A stretch of DNA of 64,000 bases from Candidatus Eisenbacteria bacterium (GCA_016930695.1 JAFGGD010000044.1:1-64000); one strand, 5' to 3'. Counted from the stretch's first letter, positions 32,981 to 43,889 are shown. Notes: a model not told the origin generated them from the sequence alone. A program made the numbers and translations.

Positions 32981-33559
32981 ATGCCGGTGATTCCACTCAG
33001 ATTCTTTTCCGGCCGCCGGTTCAAGCCCGCGTTCGCCGTCGCGGCGTTTTCCCTCTGTATCCTGTCGGCGGACCGAATCCTCGCCGACCAGCAGCCGACC
33101 ACGGAATTGCAGATCAAGGGCGCTTACCTCATGAACTTCGCCCGCCTGGTCACATGGCCCGAAGGCAGCTACCGGTCGGAAGACGATCCCACGATCATCG
33201 GCATACTCGGGGATGACCGGTTGCTGGAGATTCTCGATGACGCGCTCGAGACCCACCAGCCTCAGTCGCGCCCCATCGTTCTCCTGCGGATCGACTCTCT
33301 GGAACAGATTTCGCAGTGCCACTTGTTGTACGTGTCGCGAAAGACGGACAGATCTCTCGAGGAGATCCTGAAACGGGTTGACGGAAACCCCATCCTGACG
33401 GTCAGCGACATCGATGAGTTCACGAGCCGGGGCGGCGCCATAGGGCTGTTCCCCGACAAGGACCGCATAGGCATCGACATCAATCGCATCAGCGAACGTC
33501 GCGCCGAGCTGCAGATCAGTTCGCGATTGCTGCGGCTGGCGAGGAAGATCCTGGAGTAG
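32981..33559 (+). CDS. YfiR-family periplasmic protein (DUF4154)
   Basis: 192 residues from the ATG at 32981; a frame extends further upstream but lacks coding character. After a signal peptide (about 1-33) the YfiR signature appears: ELQIKGAYLMNFARLVTWPEG, then IIGILGDDRLLEILD, CHLLYVSRK, ILTVSDIDEFTSRGGAIGLF and DINRISERRAELQISSRLLRLARK. In Pseudomonas YfiR is a periplasmic repressor of the CHASE8-containing diguanylate cyclase YfiN. Here the downstream kinase carries a comparable periplasmic domain, so YfiR probably controls that kinase instead. Confidence 0.9.
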   Translation: MPVIPLRFFSGRRFKPAFAVAAFSLCILSADRILADQQPTTELQIKGAYLMNFARLVTWPEGSYRSEDDPTIIGILGDDRLLEILDDALETHQPQSRPIVLLRIDSLEQISQCHLLYVSRKTDRSLEEILKRVDGNPILTVSDIDEFTSRGGAIGLFPDKDRIGIDINRISERRAELQISSRLLRLARKILE

Positions 33560-33601
33560 CGATCCAATCTCGGAACGCCGGGAGTCGACGAGGAAAAGAG
33601 C

Positions 33602-35572
33602 ATGAAACGAATCGGAACGGCAAGCGCAATCATCATCTCGCTCGCCTTGACAATCACGCCCGTCCGGGCGACGGATGGTGAAGAAGACATTTTCGACCTG
33701 TCCATCGAGGAGTTGACGCAGATCGTCATCACCTCCTCCAGGCGTCCCCAGGAAGCGAACCAAGCGGCAGCCAAGGTCTACGTCATAACGCGGCCCATGA
33801 TCGCCGGGAGCGGAGCCACCAGTCTGGATCAGATCCTCCGCCGCGTCCCCGGTTTCCAGGTGAGGAACTGGCTGTGGGGATTCACCAACACGTCCGTACG
33901 CGGCCTGCTCGGCGGATCGCCCATCAACGAGAGGATGCTGTGGCTTGTGGACGGCGTGTCCATCAACGACGTGCGGGACGGCGGCATCTGGACCGATCTC
34001 ACGGTGTTCCCCCTCGATATGATCGACCGCATCGAGGTTATGCCCGGGCCCCAGTCCTCGATGTATGGGAGCAACGCCTTTCAAGGCGTGATCAACATCA
34101 TCACGTTACAGCCCGACGACGTGCCGGATGGCGGTGAGTTCAGCGCCGCGTACGGCCGTCACAACACGGTGATCAGCACGGTGGCGATTCCTACGATCCG
34201 AGGCGAGACCGCGTCGCTGCTGAGCGCGAGTTACATCGGAACGGACGAGCACCGAATCGTCTCGAATCATTCCGGCAAAAGAACTCTTCATGTGCGCGGA
34301 AAAACCCGGCGTGGTTCTTTGTCTCTCCATTACGGCGGGCGCCTGGCCGAGATCGCCTACCCGTCGGTCTTCACCTCTCCGTACAGTCTGTACTCCGAAA
34401 CCAGGGACGAGCTCTACCTAAACATCAGGCGGGACATCGATCTGTCGGATGATCTGCGGCTCAGCATTCAGCCGAGCTTTCATCGCTGGCACGATCACTT
34501 CTTCGACTTCGGCGACGTCCCGGGATTGCAGTACGAACAGGTCTCCTACCGATTGGGGACCCTGGCTCAGCTCCACGGAAATGTGCGAGACGGTGACCGG
34601 ATCACTCTCGGCGCTCTGATCTTCCGGGAAGATTACGACGGAAACGACTTCGCTCCGGAACGACAGGATCTGGCGGTGACCAAGCTGGAGGTATTCGGAG
34701 AATACGAGCTGAAGCTCGCCGACCGTTTGCGGATGTTTCTGGGCGCCAGCGCACACAACACTCCGGGTTTCGACGTAGACGAGGATGCTTCCCGCATCCA
34801 CCCGCGCGCGTCGGCGTTGGTCGGCCTGACGGAAGATCTTCACTTCCGGGGCGTTTTTTCCACGGCATACCGGACACCCTCCTGGTGGCATCGCTACATC
34901 AACACCGTGGACGCGCGGGGCAACCCCGATCTTCACGCCGAGGAGTTGACAGGCTTTGAGTTCGGCCTCGATCAGGCCTTGCCGTCCGGTTCCATCTCGG
35001 CGACTTATTTTTCGCAGAAGGTGAATCATGGAATCCTGGAGATCTACGATCCGTCCCTCGCCAACCCGGATTACCTTCAATACGGCATTTTCGGAAAGTT
35101 CAACCCCATACAAACCGATGGCGAATTCAACCTCAAGGGTGTCGACATCAGCGCCACGCAGACCATCATCGCCGACCGGTGGTCCGCCGCCGGCTCCTAT
35201 TCGTATCTCGATTCGCGGCAACCCGACGGAGAGAAGACCCCTTACGACTCGCGCCACAAATTCAACATATTCAACAATTTCCACGCAACAGACCGGCTCT
35301 CTTTGGACTACGGTGTCCACTATATCGGCGAGACAGAGGATGCCGAGATGGAGTTCGTCCCCGTAGATGCGAACAACCCCGACGCCGGAACGATTGGACG
35401 CCGTCCGGTTGACACCTACGTCATTCACGAGCTGTCCCTGGCGTACCGGTTCACGGGCGGATTCGAAGCCAAGCTTTCGTACTGGGGTTTGGGGCAGGAA
35501 GTATACGAGCAGTACCTCGGCTCGGAGCAGACGGGGAACCAATGGTTGTTCACGGTTAGGTATCCTCGATGA
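33602..35572 (+). CDS. TonB-dependent outer-membrane receptor
   Basis: A 656-residue protein with signal peptide (1-24) and a short region [19 protein letters not shown] of TonB-box character. A plug domain follows with [34 protein letters not shown] and the [25 protein letters not shown] strand. The barrel has alternating aromatic strands and ends in an aromatic-flanked strand ([10 protein letters not shown]). AGGAAAAG precedes the ATG. It lies between YfiR and the kinase and overlaps the kinase start by ATGA, so it may act as a signal-transducing receptor. Ligand unknown; metal chelates, vitamins or glycans are typical of the family. Confidence 0.92.
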   Translation: MKRIGTASAIIISLALTITPVRATDGEEDIFDLSIEELTQIVITSSRRPQEANQAAAKVYVITRPMIAGSGATSLDQILRRVPGFQVRNWLWGFTNTSVRGLLGGSPINERMLWLVDGVSINDVRDGGIWTDLTVFPLDMIDRIEVMPGPQSSMYGSNAFQGVINIITLQPDDVPDGGEFSAAYGRHNTVISTVAIPTIRGETASLLSASYIGTDEHRIVSNHSGKRTLHVRGKTRRGSLSLHYGGRLAEIAYPSVFTSPYSLYSETRDELYLNIRRDIDLSDDLRLSIQPSFHRWHDHFFDFGDVPGLQYEQVSYRLGTLAQLHGNVRDGDRITLGALIFREDYDGNDFAPERQDLAVTKLEVFGEYELKLADRLRMFLGASAHNTPGFDVDEDASRIHPRASALVGLTEDLHFRGVFSTAYRTPSWWHRYINTVDARGNPDLHAEELTGFEFGLDQALPSGSISATYFSQKVNHGILEIYDPSLANPDYLQYGIFGKFNPIQTDGEFNLKGVDISATQTIIADRWSAAGSYSYLDSRQPDGEKTPYDSRHKFNIFNNFHATDRLSLDYGVHYIGETEDAEMEFVPVDANNPDAGTIGRRPVDTYVIHELSLAYRFTGGFEAKLSYWGLGQEVYEQYLGSEQTGNQWLFTVRYPR

Positions 35573-38013
35573 CAGGTTCGGAGGAAAACCGAACAATGAA
35601 CCAAAGACACCACGGTAAGCCGCATGTCGGGTTTTCGCTGCCGCGGGTGTTTCTGGATCTTTCCATCCGCAATAAGCTGCGGTGGATCGCTCTGTTGACC
35701 AGTCTGCTGGTCATTGTTCCTGTCAGCGCTATCTACATCTATATCGACTACGGCGCGACCACACGCGCCGTCGTCAACAATTTCCAGCTGACGGCCAGGA
35801 TGGTGGGGAGCAACACCGCGGTCCCCATGCTGTTCGGAGATCGGAAGACCGCGAGCGAGATCCTGCAGGCTCTGGACCAGGACGATCGGGTTCTGGACGT
35901 CGTCCTTTACGACGCCGATGGAGAGATTTTCGCCGGGCGACAGGCCGACGAGGCCACCAGGGCGCTTCACGTCAATATGTTGGAGGGGAGCGCCGTCATC
36001 GAGGGCAATCTGGCGCATATCCACGAGCCGGTCACCTTCGAGGACCAATACCTGGGCACCATCTGCCTGAAGGCCGATCTCCGGGAACGGCGCAGCAAGA
36101 TGATCAACAGCGTGATGATTCTCGTGATCCTGATCCCGCTGGCCACCACGCTGGCGTTTCTGGTCTTTTCCCGCATCCAGCGCGCGGTCACCATGCCGAT
36201 CGAATCGTTGGCGGCCACGGCGCGGCTGGTCTCGGAGAGCACCGATTTCTCCCGGCGCGTGGAAAAAATCTGTCACGACGAAACCGGGGACATGGTGGAC
36301 GCTTTCAACGAGATGCTTGTCCAGATCCAGAGGAAAACCGTGGCCAAGGAAAAGGCCGACTCCGCCAACCGCGCGAAAAGCGAGTTCCTGGCCAACATGA
36401 GCCATGAGATCCGTACGCCGATGAACGGCGTGATGGGCATGGCGTCGTTGCTTCTCGATACCAAGCTGGACCAAGAGCAGCGTGAGTGTTCCAACATCAT
36501 CTATCGTTCCGCCGAATCGTTGATGACCATCCTGAACGACATCCTCGATTTTTCCCGGATAGAGGCGAATGAGATCGTCCTGGAAAATGAACCGTTCGAC
36601 CTGCACGAGATGCTGGAGGACGTGGTCGAGCTTATGTCGAGCAAGGCTCGCGAACGATGTCTCGACCTGGATTTGGACTTTCAGGTGGACGCGCCGCGCC
36701 GGCTGCTGGGAGACGTCGGGCGCATACGGCAGATCATCGTCAACCTGTTGGGCAACGCCATCAAGTTCACGGAGGTCGGGCATGTCCGATTGACGGCGCG
36801 GACGGAAACGGGTCGAAACGCTCGGACGAAATGGCGGATCGCGGTCTCCGACACCGGTATCGGTATCGCCGAGTCGAAGATCGACAGACTGTTCGATCGT
36901 TTTTCCCAGGAGGACAGTTCCATTACGCGTCGCTTCGGGGGGACGGGTTTGGGCTTGGCCATCAGCAAGCATTTGGCGCGACTCATGGGTGGTGATATCA
37001 CGGTGAAGACCGTCCAGGGCGAGGGATCGACCTTCTGCCTGTGCATGGAGCTTCCCGTTCATGCTGAGCAACCCGAGTCGATCCGGCTCCCGGCCGCGGC
37101 AACGGGCGCGCGGGTCCTGCTGGTGGAAGCGGGCGGATTCCGTCGTGGAGTGGTCGCTCGACAGTTGCTGGCGTTGGGGCTGAAAGTCGATGCCCACGCC
37201 TCGGCCGCCGCCGCCCTTACCGCATGGAGGGCCGCGGGGGCTGCTCCCTACCGGCTTCTGCTGATCGGATCACCGGGAGACGCCGCCGATGCCGAATCCC
37301 TCCTGGCGGCTGTTCGCGCCGACACGCCCGACCGCGGAACCGGAACGGCGGTGCTTCGGCTCGGTGAAGAGTGGGAATCCGCAAGTGAGCGGGAATCGTG
37401 GCGTGATGTGCCCGGCATCCCCGTGCCGTATAGGGAGACGCATCTCGTCCGTTCGTTGGTCGCCGCCCTGACCGGGCACGAGACGATCGACTCGACGCGC
37501 TCTCGCGATTTCGCCAAGGCGGTCGACGAAGACCCGCCCTCCACCGGGGAAGGGAGTCCGCAGCCGCTGGTTCTGCTGGTGGAAGACAACCCGATCAATC
37601 AGAAGGTCGCCGCGAGCGTTTTGCGCAAGCTGCACTACCGGGTGGTGTCGGCCGCCGACGGCCGCGAAGCTCTGGCTTTGGTTCAAGAACGCACTTTCAA
37701 TATCGTGCTTATGGATTGCCATATGCCGGTGATGGACGGCTACGAATCGACGGCCGCCATCAGGGCGCTCCCCGGTCCGGCCGCCGACGTGCCCATCATC
37801 GCCCTGACGGCCAGCGTGATGCCCGAGGACCGGGAACGCGCCCTGGCGGCGGGAATGAACGATTTCCTCTGCAAGCCTTTTCATCGCAGACTTCTGGTGG
37901 GGATGCTCCGGCGATGGTGTCCTCGGGAAAATGCCGCACCGCCCGCCCGGAGTCACGCGCCCCGCCCCGGTCTTGCCGCCGGCATTCAATCGGAAGACAC
38001 TCACTCCCGCTAA
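35569..38013 (+). CDS. CHASE8-type hybrid histidine kinase with two receiver domains
   Basis: 814 residues. Helix 39-58, periplasmic CHASE8-like domain (about 60-178) and helix 180-200 are followed by HAMP (200-255) and dimerisation helix with H279 in [12 protein letters not shown]. The ATPase has [16 protein letters not shown] and [10 protein letters not shown]. After the kinase comes a receiver-like domain (about 505-640) lacking the phospho-acceptor Asp (LLLIGSPGD). An intact receiver follows with [23 protein letters not shown] and the LCKPF lysine. The gene overlaps the TonB-receptor stop. No output domain is present, so the signal must pass to a separate protein. YfiR upstream suggests periplasmic control. 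Confidence 0.9.
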   Translation: MTGSEENRTMNQRHHGKPHVGFSLPRVFLDLSIRNKLRWIALLTSLLVIVPVSAIYIYIDYGATTRAVVNNFQLTARMVGSNTAVPMLFGDRKTASEILQALDQDDRVLDVVLYDADGEIFAGRQADEATRALHVNMLEGSAVIEGNLAHIHEPVTFEDQYLGTICLKADLRERRSKMINSVMILVILIPLATTLAFLVFSRIQRAVTMPIESLAATARLVSESTDFSRRVEKICHDETGDMVDAFNEMLVQIQRKTVAKEKADSANRAKSEFLANMSHEIRTPMNGVMGMASLLLDTKLDQEQRECSNIIYRSAESLMTILNDILDFSRIEANEIVLENEPFDLHEMLEDVVELMSSKARERCLDLDLDFQVDAPRRLLGDVGRIRQIIVNLLGNAIKFTEVGHVRLTARTETGRNARTKWRIAVSDTGIGIAESKIDRLFDRFSQEDSSITRRFGGTGLGLAISKHLARLMGGDITVKTVQGEGSTFCLCMELPVHAEQPESIRLPAAATGARVLLVEAGGFRRGVVARQLLALGLKVDAHASAAAALTAWRAAGAAPYRLLLIGSPGDAADAESLLAAVRADTPDRGTGTAVLRLGEEWESASERESWRDVPGIPVPYRETHLVRSLVAALTGHETIDSTRSRDFAKAVDEDPPSTGEGSPQPLVLLVEDNPINQKVAASVLRKLHYRVVSAADGREALALVQERTFNIVLMDCHMPVMDGYESTAAIRALPGPAADVPIIALTASVMPEDRERALAAGMNDFLCKPFHRRLLVGMLRRWCPRENAAPPARSHAPRPGLAAGIQSEDTHSR

Positions 38014-38039
38014 AGCGACACCTGATTTCACGGGGCGGA

Positions 38040-38633
38040 TTATTCCTCGGCGGTCGCCGTCACGCGGCACGGAACGTCCAATCGGTTCTCCGCGCCGTGG
38101 TAGAGGAAGGCGTCGCCGTCGCCGTAGGAAAAGGGGATGAAGCGGATCTCGGCGGGGAAGAGCGCCCCTTCGGGGGATGCGGCGATGAGGGCGGCGAGGG
38201 AGTCGGGGGTGAGGTCGTCGTCGGCGATCCCCACGAGACGGCTCGCGGCGGTGTGGAAGCGGAAGGTGAGGCGGAGTTCGTCGTGAACGAAACAGGAGAG
38301 AACCAGTTCGTTCTTTGCGTCCGGCGCGCGCAGGAAGGGGCAATCGCCGCCGCCCCGCAAAGCCGCGCCCGGCCGGATCGTCTCGTTCAGTATGCGGAAC
38401 GCCTCGGCCCTCGCCTCTCGCGCGCAGATGGAGCAGGAGTCGACGGCGCTCTCGGAGAGAAGGTCGAAGGCGGCGCGGGAGAGTTCGTCGAAGGGGAAGT
38501 CGGCGCGTTCCTCGGTTTGTTCGACGGCCGCGCCGGCGCCGGGCGAGGGGGCGGCGCGGGGGGGCGCGTTTCTCATCGCCCCGGAGCAGGCGAGAACGAC
38601 CATCACCACGGCGCAGATCGATTCGCGCATCAT
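38040..38633 (-). CDS. Hypothetical lipoprotein downstream of DUF4105 gene
   Basis: 197 residues with lipobox LACSG near residue 14-18, then a proline/alanine linker and a globular part. This contains CSICAREARAEAF and PFLRAPDAKNELVLSCFVHDELRLTF. Several cysteines could form disulfides. AGGGACGAA precedes the ATG pair. It follows the DUF4105 gene by 7 bp on the same strand, so it is a third member of that operon. Family not recognised. Confidence 0.7.
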   Translation of the reverse strand: MMRESICAVVMVVLACSGAMRNAPPRAAPSPGAGAAVEQTEERADFPFDELSRAAFDLLSESAVDSCSICAREARAEAFRILNETIRPGAALRGGGDCPFLRAPDAKNELVLSCFVHDELRLTFRFHTAASRLVGIADDDLTPDSLAALIAASPEGALFPAEIRFIPFSYGDGDAFLYHGAENRLDVPCRVTATAEE

Positions 38634-38640
38634 TTCGTCC

Positions 38641-40587
38641 CTAAAAGAACTGTTTGAGAAGAACGCTCCACTCCACCCTCGTCTCGTCCCTCTCGCCGAT
38701 CACCGTCACCTCGCCGGCGAGGCCGCTGTTCGCGCCGAGGACCAGGTTCTGGCCGAGCCCCGCCTCGAAGCGATTATCCTCGTCGCCGAGCCCGTAGACG
38801 ATGTCCCGCCCGTAGAGATGCGCTTTCCACCGGCCGGTGAGGCTCCCGACGAATCCGATCGACGCGCCGGCGCCGGCGGACCAACTCCTCTCCAGCGCGC
38901 CCCCCACGTGGAGGTCCGTCTCGATCATTCCGTAGACGATCCCCGGAAACCCGCCGTCGTATGCGCGCCCGAAACCGGGATTCAGATCATAGACGACGTA
39001 GTCCCGGCCGTTCTCCATCGTCCGCCGAAAGAAGCCGGTTCTTATCTTCCAGGAGGTGTGCTTGAAGAACTCGTCCCGCGGAGCGATGGAGACGATGTCG
39101 ATCAGATCGAGGGCGTGGAGTCTCGCCTTCTCCCCGGCCGGATCGTAGCGGACCACCGCTTCGCCGAAGATAATCTGCGATCCCTTCTTATAACCGTCTT
39201 CGTTGTCCAGGAGGTCGTGGTACGCGGGGCGGAGACGGACCTCCCAGAAAGTCCTCTCCTCCACCGCGCCGCCGCCGAGGGCGAGCCGGTTGGAGCGATG
39301 GCCGTCGTCGGGACGGGGCGGCGCCGGAATCGCGTAGCGCTCCTCGGCCTCCGCGTCGCCGAAGACGCTCCGGACCCTTAAGGTGTTCAGAAATCGCTTT
39401 TGATAGATCTCCTTCGGGATCTCCTTCCCCATGTAACGGTACTGGAGGATCTCGCCGGCGAGATCGAGGATGGTGATCTTCTCCTCATCGGGGATCGCCG
39501 AGTCCCGGACCTCCTCCGGGTTCCGGCCGCCGCCGGCGATCGCCCGCGCCTCCCTCCGGTCTTCCCGGGAAAGGAGCGACGCCAAGTATTTGATTTTCGT
39601 CGACTTGGAGGGACGATACGCCGCGGAGCGAAAGAGGCCGGCCCTCTCGATTTCCCGGATCGTGTCGATCGGGATCACCCACCAGCCGGTCCGGTCGGTC
39701 AGATCGAGGCCGGGGCGCGCGGCGTCCAGAAGAAAGAGAAGGTCATAGGAGCAGTTCTCGTTGAAGAAGTAGTAGTCGGAGTAGATGTCCTCCAGCTCGT
39801 AGATGTGCATCATGAGACGGCGGATCTCCGCGCCGCTCAGATCAAGAGGGTACTCCCAGATGTCGCGGTCGTTGACGTCGCCGTACTCCTGAAGTTTCGC
39901 GTAGTAGGGGAGGATGGAGAAGTACCCCTCGTACATTCCGAAAAGCCCCTTCACGATGTAGAAGGGGCCGAAGGTCTCGTTGGTGATCGCCGAGTAATTG
40001 ACGGCGTAGGAGAGGAGGTCGCTCTTGTAGGAGGTCTCGACGGCGAGCAGCGTGTGCCCGTACATGGAGGCGGGGCTGTTCATGTGGGAGGTGGGGAAGA
40101 CGAGAGTGACCGACTCCGGCCGGATCTCTTCCATCAATCTCTCGAAGGGTTCGCACCCCGGGACCGGAAGACGGGACTCGTCGATGGAGAGCCTTTCCTT
40201 CAGCCAGTGGTAGCGGGCGACGAAGCGGCAGAGGGGATGTTTCCCCTCCTCCGGCGGGGGGAGGAAGAAGGCGCGCAGGGTGGCCTCCAACTCCGCCCGG
40301 GGATCGTGCTTTCCGTCCGGGGCGAGGAAGAAGTCCGGATCGTCCACCAGGCTTCGGAGCCCGAAAAGCCCCCTCTTATAATGGAGGAGGGTGTGCCAGT
40401 AGGGGGCGTCGTGCAGTTCCGCGCGGCGCGCATTTTCCAATAACTCCGCAAGATAGGGATTGTCCGGCGACGCCTCGGGAGGGGGTTCCGCCGCGGCGGG
40501 GAGCGCCGAGAGGAGAAAGAGGAGAAAGAGGAGAGGGAGCGCACGGATGAGAAGAACCAACCGCCCGCTCCCTCTTTCGTGTTTCAA
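38641..40587 (-). CDS. DUF4105 (Lnb-like N-terminal domain) exported protein
   Basis: 648 residues from a TTG start with AGGGCTGCGACG upstream, giving a signal peptide with a long hydrophobic core. The DUF4105 core spans roughly residues 130-330: VTLVFPTSHMNSPASMYGHTLL, NETFGPFYIVKGLFGMYEGYFS, ELEDIYSDYYFFNENCSYDLLFLLDAA. The His and Cys of MYGHTLL and NENCSYDLL suggest a papain/NlpC-like thiol hydrolase fold, as proposed for Lnb-like domains. The C-terminal third is rich in alternating strands and may be an outer-membrane barrel. It is preceded at 12 bp by the DUF3015 gene. Confidence 0.85.
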   Translation of the reverse strand: MKHERGSGRLVLLIRALPLLFLLFLLSALPAAAEPPPEASPDNPYLAELLENARRAELHDAPYWHTLLHYKRGLFGLRSLVDDPDFFLAPDGKHDPRAELEATLRAFFLPPPEEGKHPLCRFVARYHWLKERLSIDESRLPVPGCEPFERLMEEIRPESVTLVFPTSHMNSPASMYGHTLLAVETSYKSDLLSYAVNYSAITNETFGPFYIVKGLFGMYEGYFSILPYYAKLQEYGDVNDRDIWEYPLDLSGAEIRRLMMHIYELEDIYSDYYFFNENCSYDLLFLLDAARPGLDLTDRTGWWVIPIDTIREIERAGLFRSAAYRPSKSTKIKYLASLLSREDRREARAIAGGGRNPEEVRDSAIPDEEKITILDLAGEILQYRYMGKEIPKEIYQKRFLNTLRVRSVFGDAEAEERYAIPAPPRPDDGHRSNRLALGGGAVEERTFWEVRLRPAYHDLLDNEDGYKKGSQIIFGEAVVRYDPAGEKARLHALDLIDIVSIAPRDEFFKHTSWKIRTGFFRRTMENGRDYVVYDLNPGFGRAYDGGFPGIVYGMIETDLHVGGALERSWSAGAGASIGFVGSLTGRWKAHLYGRDIVYGLGDEDNRFEAGLGQNLVLGANSGLAGEVTVIGERDETRVEWSVLLKQFF

Positions 40588-40599
40588 TCGTCGCAGCCC

Positions 40600-41067
40600 T
40601 TAGCCCGCCGACAGCACCATCTCGATGTTGTTCAACACATCGATATGGGTGACGTCCTCGCTGGAATAGATGTTCGAGAAATTCGCCTGTAACTTGGCGT
40701 ACAGCGCCGGCCTCTCCTCGACGGGGACGTCCAGAAGAACCGCGAGAGTGGTCAGATACTCCCCGCTCCCTTTGGACATGTCCATGGCCAGGTTGTCCAT
40801 GTTGTCGCCGACGAAGTGATTCAGCTTCTCCTGGGACACGAAGGTCGGAGCCTTCTCGCACTCCAGCGTCCCCGAGGTGATCCCGAAGGTCTGATTGCCG
40901 AAGGAGCCGTTGAAGGTGGCGGCGCAGATCTGCGAGAGAAGGCCGTCCTTCCCCTCGAAGATGATGGTCCCGATGCCGCAGCCGGTATTGGACCGGGCCG
41001 CGTCGGCCGTCGCGGCGAAAGCCGCCACGCAACAGGCCGCGATTCCCAAGGCGATGATTCTCTTCAT
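40600..41067 (-). CDS. DUF3015 exported protein
   Basis: A 155-residue protein with signal peptide (1-23) and the DUF3015 core: NTGCGIGTIIFEGKDGL, an ATFNGSFGNQTFGITSGT segment, then a helical part with HFVGDNMDNLAMDMSKGSGEYLTTLA. In other Gram-negatives this family commonly neighbours DUF4105 genes, as here. First gene of a three-gene operon. Function unknown. Confidence 0.88.
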   Translation of the reverse strand: MKRIIALGIAACCVAAFAATADAARSNTGCGIGTIIFEGKDGLLSQICAATFNGSFGNQTFGITSGTLECEKAPTFVSQEKLNHFVGDNMDNLAMDMSKGSGEYLTTLAVLLDVPVEERPALYAKLQANFSNIYSSEDVTHIDVLNNIEMVLSAG

Positions 41068-41233
41068 AAGTCCCTCCCGTCCGTTTCGCGGTTTCCGGAA
41101 TGATGCCTACCCGCCCCGGCGTTCCCTCGCGGGATCGTTCCACCGGGCTACGGTTAAAGGGAGTAGCACCTTTCGGGGTGCGTATCAAGACGTTTGAGGC
41201 CGGCGGGAGGACGCGGGAGGAGAAGCCCTCGCC

Positions 41234-41974
41234 TCAGAAGGGGGCGCGAAAGAGGATGAGGCGCGCGCCGCCCGGGACCGGCTGAAGGGAGATGGGCGCG
41301 ACGACCGGCGTGAGGGCGGCCGTCTCTCCTCCGCCGTCTCCGCCGAGGACGAATTGCTGGATCAGGAAGAGGCCGGCGAAACAGCCCGCGGCGATCGTAT
41401 AGATCTTGGCGTTGTCGTCGTGATCGATCGTTTCGTCGTATTGGGCGTCCGCCTCGTCGAGTTTCCCGTCGTGGTGAAGCGCCTTGTACTCGTCGTAGGC
41501 GTCATTCCCCTTCCCGTGTTCGACATAGGCGAGGCCGCCGAGGACGCCGGCCCCGGCGAGGCAGCCCCACTTCAGCGCCGATCGGAGTGACGATCCGCCC
41601 TCTTCCCCCGTTTCGGGGATGACCGGCGGCGGGGCGGCGGAAGTCGCTTCTCCGGCTGCTTCGACGCCGGCCGCGGGCGCCGCGCCGGAGGGGTCCCGTA
41701 GAAACTCGAGGAAGCGGGAGGCGACCCATCCCTCAACGCCATCGTCGAGGATTACGCGGGACCAATCCCCGGCGGTTTCGACGACGCCCACTTCGGTCCC
41801 CTGGGAGATGGAGCGGATCACCGGATCGTCCGTGCTCGGACCACCGCGCACGTTGAGACTCCGGACGGAGACGCGGGCTTTGCGCTGTCCATCGCCGGAA
41901 GCGGCCGCGCCCGGCGCGGAAACCGCCCAAACCAACAGAAAGGCGAGCAGAAAGGCGAACGGCTTTCGGTTCAT
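41234..41974 (-). CDS. Exported SH3-domain protein with C-terminal membrane helices
   Basis: 246 residues from ATG at 41974 (GGAGATGAGAACA upstream). Signal peptide (1-25), then a bacterial SH3 domain: VRSLNVRGGPSTDDPVIRSI, GTEVGVVETAGDWSRVILDDGVEGWVASRFL. A proline/alanine linker follows, then two hydrophobic segments (SALKWGCLAGAGVLGGLAYVE and IYTIAAGCFAGLFLIQQFV) around an acidic helix. SH3b domains bind peptidoglycan or protein ligands. Role unknown. Confidence 0.78.
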   Translation of the reverse strand: MNRKPFAFLLAFLLVWAVSAPGAAASGDGQRKARVSVRSLNVRGGPSTDDPVIRSISQGTEVGVVETAGDWSRVILDDGVEGWVASRFLEFLRDPSGAAPAAGVEAAGEATSAAPPPVIPETGEEGGSSLRSALKWGCLAGAGVLGGLAYVEHGKGNDAYDEYKALHHDGKLDEADAQYDETIDHDDNAKIYTIAAGCFAGLFLIQQFVLGGDGGGETAALTPVVAPISLQPVPGGARLILFRAPF

Positions 41975-42186
41975 TGTTCTCATCTCCGGCGCGCGGCCCG
42001 AGCGGGCCGGTCGATCGGGCTCCATGTGAGGGTTCGGGGCGGGGACGCGGAAGAACCCGCCCCTCGACCGCCTTTCGTGAAACACCTTTCTATCATACTA
42101 TAGAGGGACCGATCGAGGGTCATCGGACCGCCCGGCGCGATATAATCCTCGGCCGGACGATCGCGCCGTGCCGCCGGAGGAGACCG

Positions 42187-43452
42187 ATGAACCGACCGAA
42201 AACGTTTTCTCTCCACGCCCTCTTTTTCTCGGTCGCCCTCCTTTTCTTGTCCGCGGGCTGTGGAGGGGACGATCCGGTATCGCCGAGCGGGGGAGGGTTC
42301 TCGGCCGACGAAGCGGTCGCCGCGCTCGATTCCGTGGCGGACGCGGTGATCGCGATCAGCGGCGTGGAGAACGCCGTCTTCCTGGTCGACGCGCCGGGCG
42401 AGGATTTCTCATGGACCGCCGCGCGCGGCCTCGCCGACCCGGCCGCCGGCGATTCGATGACCGCGGACCTCCCTTTCCGAATCGCGAGCGTGAGCAAGAT
42501 CTTCACGGCGGCGCTCGTCCTCGACCTCGTTGAAGAGGGATTGCTCGGTTTGGACGACAGCCTCGGGGCGCTCCTCGACTCCGCGTTGTTTCCGGAGGGG
42601 TACGCAGCGGCGGACCTTCATTCGCGAAGCGGTGTGCGATCGGGCGGCGCGATCACGGTGCGCCGCTTGCTGAATCACACGAGCGGGATGCGGGACTACA
42701 TCTTCGATGGCATTTCCGGCACGGGCGGCGCGCCGGGGAGCCTGATCTACGGGTACGCCCAAGATATCCTCACCACCGGCGGTGCCGGCGTCGCTTCGAC
42801 CCGTTGGACCCCCGAAGAGTTGTTCGCGTTTTATCTCACATCGGGGTTGTCGGGGGCGGCGCTCTTCCCTCCCGGAGAGGGGTTCCACTACAGCAACACC
42901 AATTACATGATCCTCGGCCACGTGGTGGAGGCGGTGACCGGCAACACCTTCGACGCGGAGCTGCGGAGTCGGATCATCGAACCGCTCGGCCTCGCGGACA
43001 CCTATTTGGAGTATCGCGAGACCGCCGTCGGCGAGAGCCCGGCGCATCACTTCTTCGATCTCCGTCGGCTCGGCGGCCCGAACATCGACGTGATCGGCAT
43101 GGGAATCGACACCTCCCTCGAGTGGGGGTGCGGCGGCATGGTCTCCACCGCCGGAGACCTCGCCCGTTTTCTCCGTGAGCTGGTCGAGGGTCGGCTCTTC
43201 GATCACCCCTCGACCCTGCAGGCGATGTTCGGCTGGGTCGGCGCCGGCGGAGGGGACGAGTACGGCCTCGGCGTGCGGCGCGGCACGGCGGCGGGCGTGA
43301 CCGTGATCGGCCACGGCGGATTCTGGGGGGCGCGCGCCGCGTACATTCCCGAGTGGGACGTGGTGGTGGTCTTCGCCGTGAACCAGGCTTTCGCGGATCT
43401 GGACGTTCCGCTCGAGGATATGGTCTCCGCGCTCCGCGACGCCGGCCTCTGA
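42187..43452 (+). CDS. Serine hydrolase lipoprotein (beta-lactamase/DD-peptidase fold)
   Basis: 421 residues from the ATG at 42187, with GGAGGAG upstream. A lipobox LSAGC lies at about residue 20-24. The class C/DD-peptidase motifs are present: S-x-x-K in RIASVSKIFTAAL, Y-x-N in HYSNTNYMILG and the H-G-G triad in GHGGFWGARAAY. The family covers penicillin-binding-protein-like peptidases, esterases and beta-lactamases, so the substrate cannot be fixed. The lipobox places it in the periplasm or on the outer membrane. Confidence 0.9.
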   Translation: MNRPKTFSLHALFFSVALLFLSAGCGGDDPVSPSGGGFSADEAVAALDSVADAVIAISGVENAVFLVDAPGEDFSWTAARGLADPAAGDSMTADLPFRIASVSKIFTAALVLDLVEEGLLGLDDSLGALLDSALFPEGYAAADLHSRSGVRSGGAITVRRLLNHTSGMRDYIFDGISGTGGAPGSLIYGYAQDILTTGGAGVASTRWTPEELFAFYLTSGLSGAALFPPGEGFHYSNTNYMILGHVVEAVTGNTFDAELRSRIIEPLGLADTYLEYRETAVGESPAHHFFDLRRLGGPNIDVIGMGIDTSLEWGCGGMVSTAGDLARFLRELVEGRLFDHPSTLQAMFGWVGAGGGDEYGLGVRRGTAAGVTVIGHGGFWGARAAYIPEWDVVVVFAVNQAFADLDVPLEDMVSALRDAGL

Positions 43453-43889
43453 GCCGCGACGGCCCCGCCGCGCCTCTCTCTCGACCGGACGGGCCGCCGG
43501 AACCGTCCCGCCGCGCCTCGCGCCCACCCTTTGCGCAGATGACGTAATCTTGCGCACCGCCTCCCTGCAACCGCTTTCCGGAAACCGCGTGCCGGATCGG
43601 CCGGATCCGGAAAATCCGTGCGAACTCCGGCCGGACCCCGCGCCGCCGACTATCCTTGAAGTAAAAAAATTTCGTTTCCTTTGCGAAGATAGCCGTTCCC
43701 GCGCCGGCGATGGATCCGCCCGCCGCGTTCGCCCGGGGGACGCGTTTCGCCGGCTCCGAGGCACGGTCCTTGCGAACGCACTCGCCGGGATCGGACCGGC
43801 GACTTCCGGCCCGCGATCCCTCGACGGGGTGGAGGGAGGGTCCCGCCGCCCCGGCGGCGATCGGCGAAGCGAACCGGAGAGGAGAAGAG
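43453..43889. other. Intergenic region
   Basis: 437 bp without a supported gene. A short A-rich patch (AGTAAAAAAATTTCG at about 43660) may be a promoter element for the beta-helix gene. Otherwise I see nothing distinctive. Confidence 0.45.
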
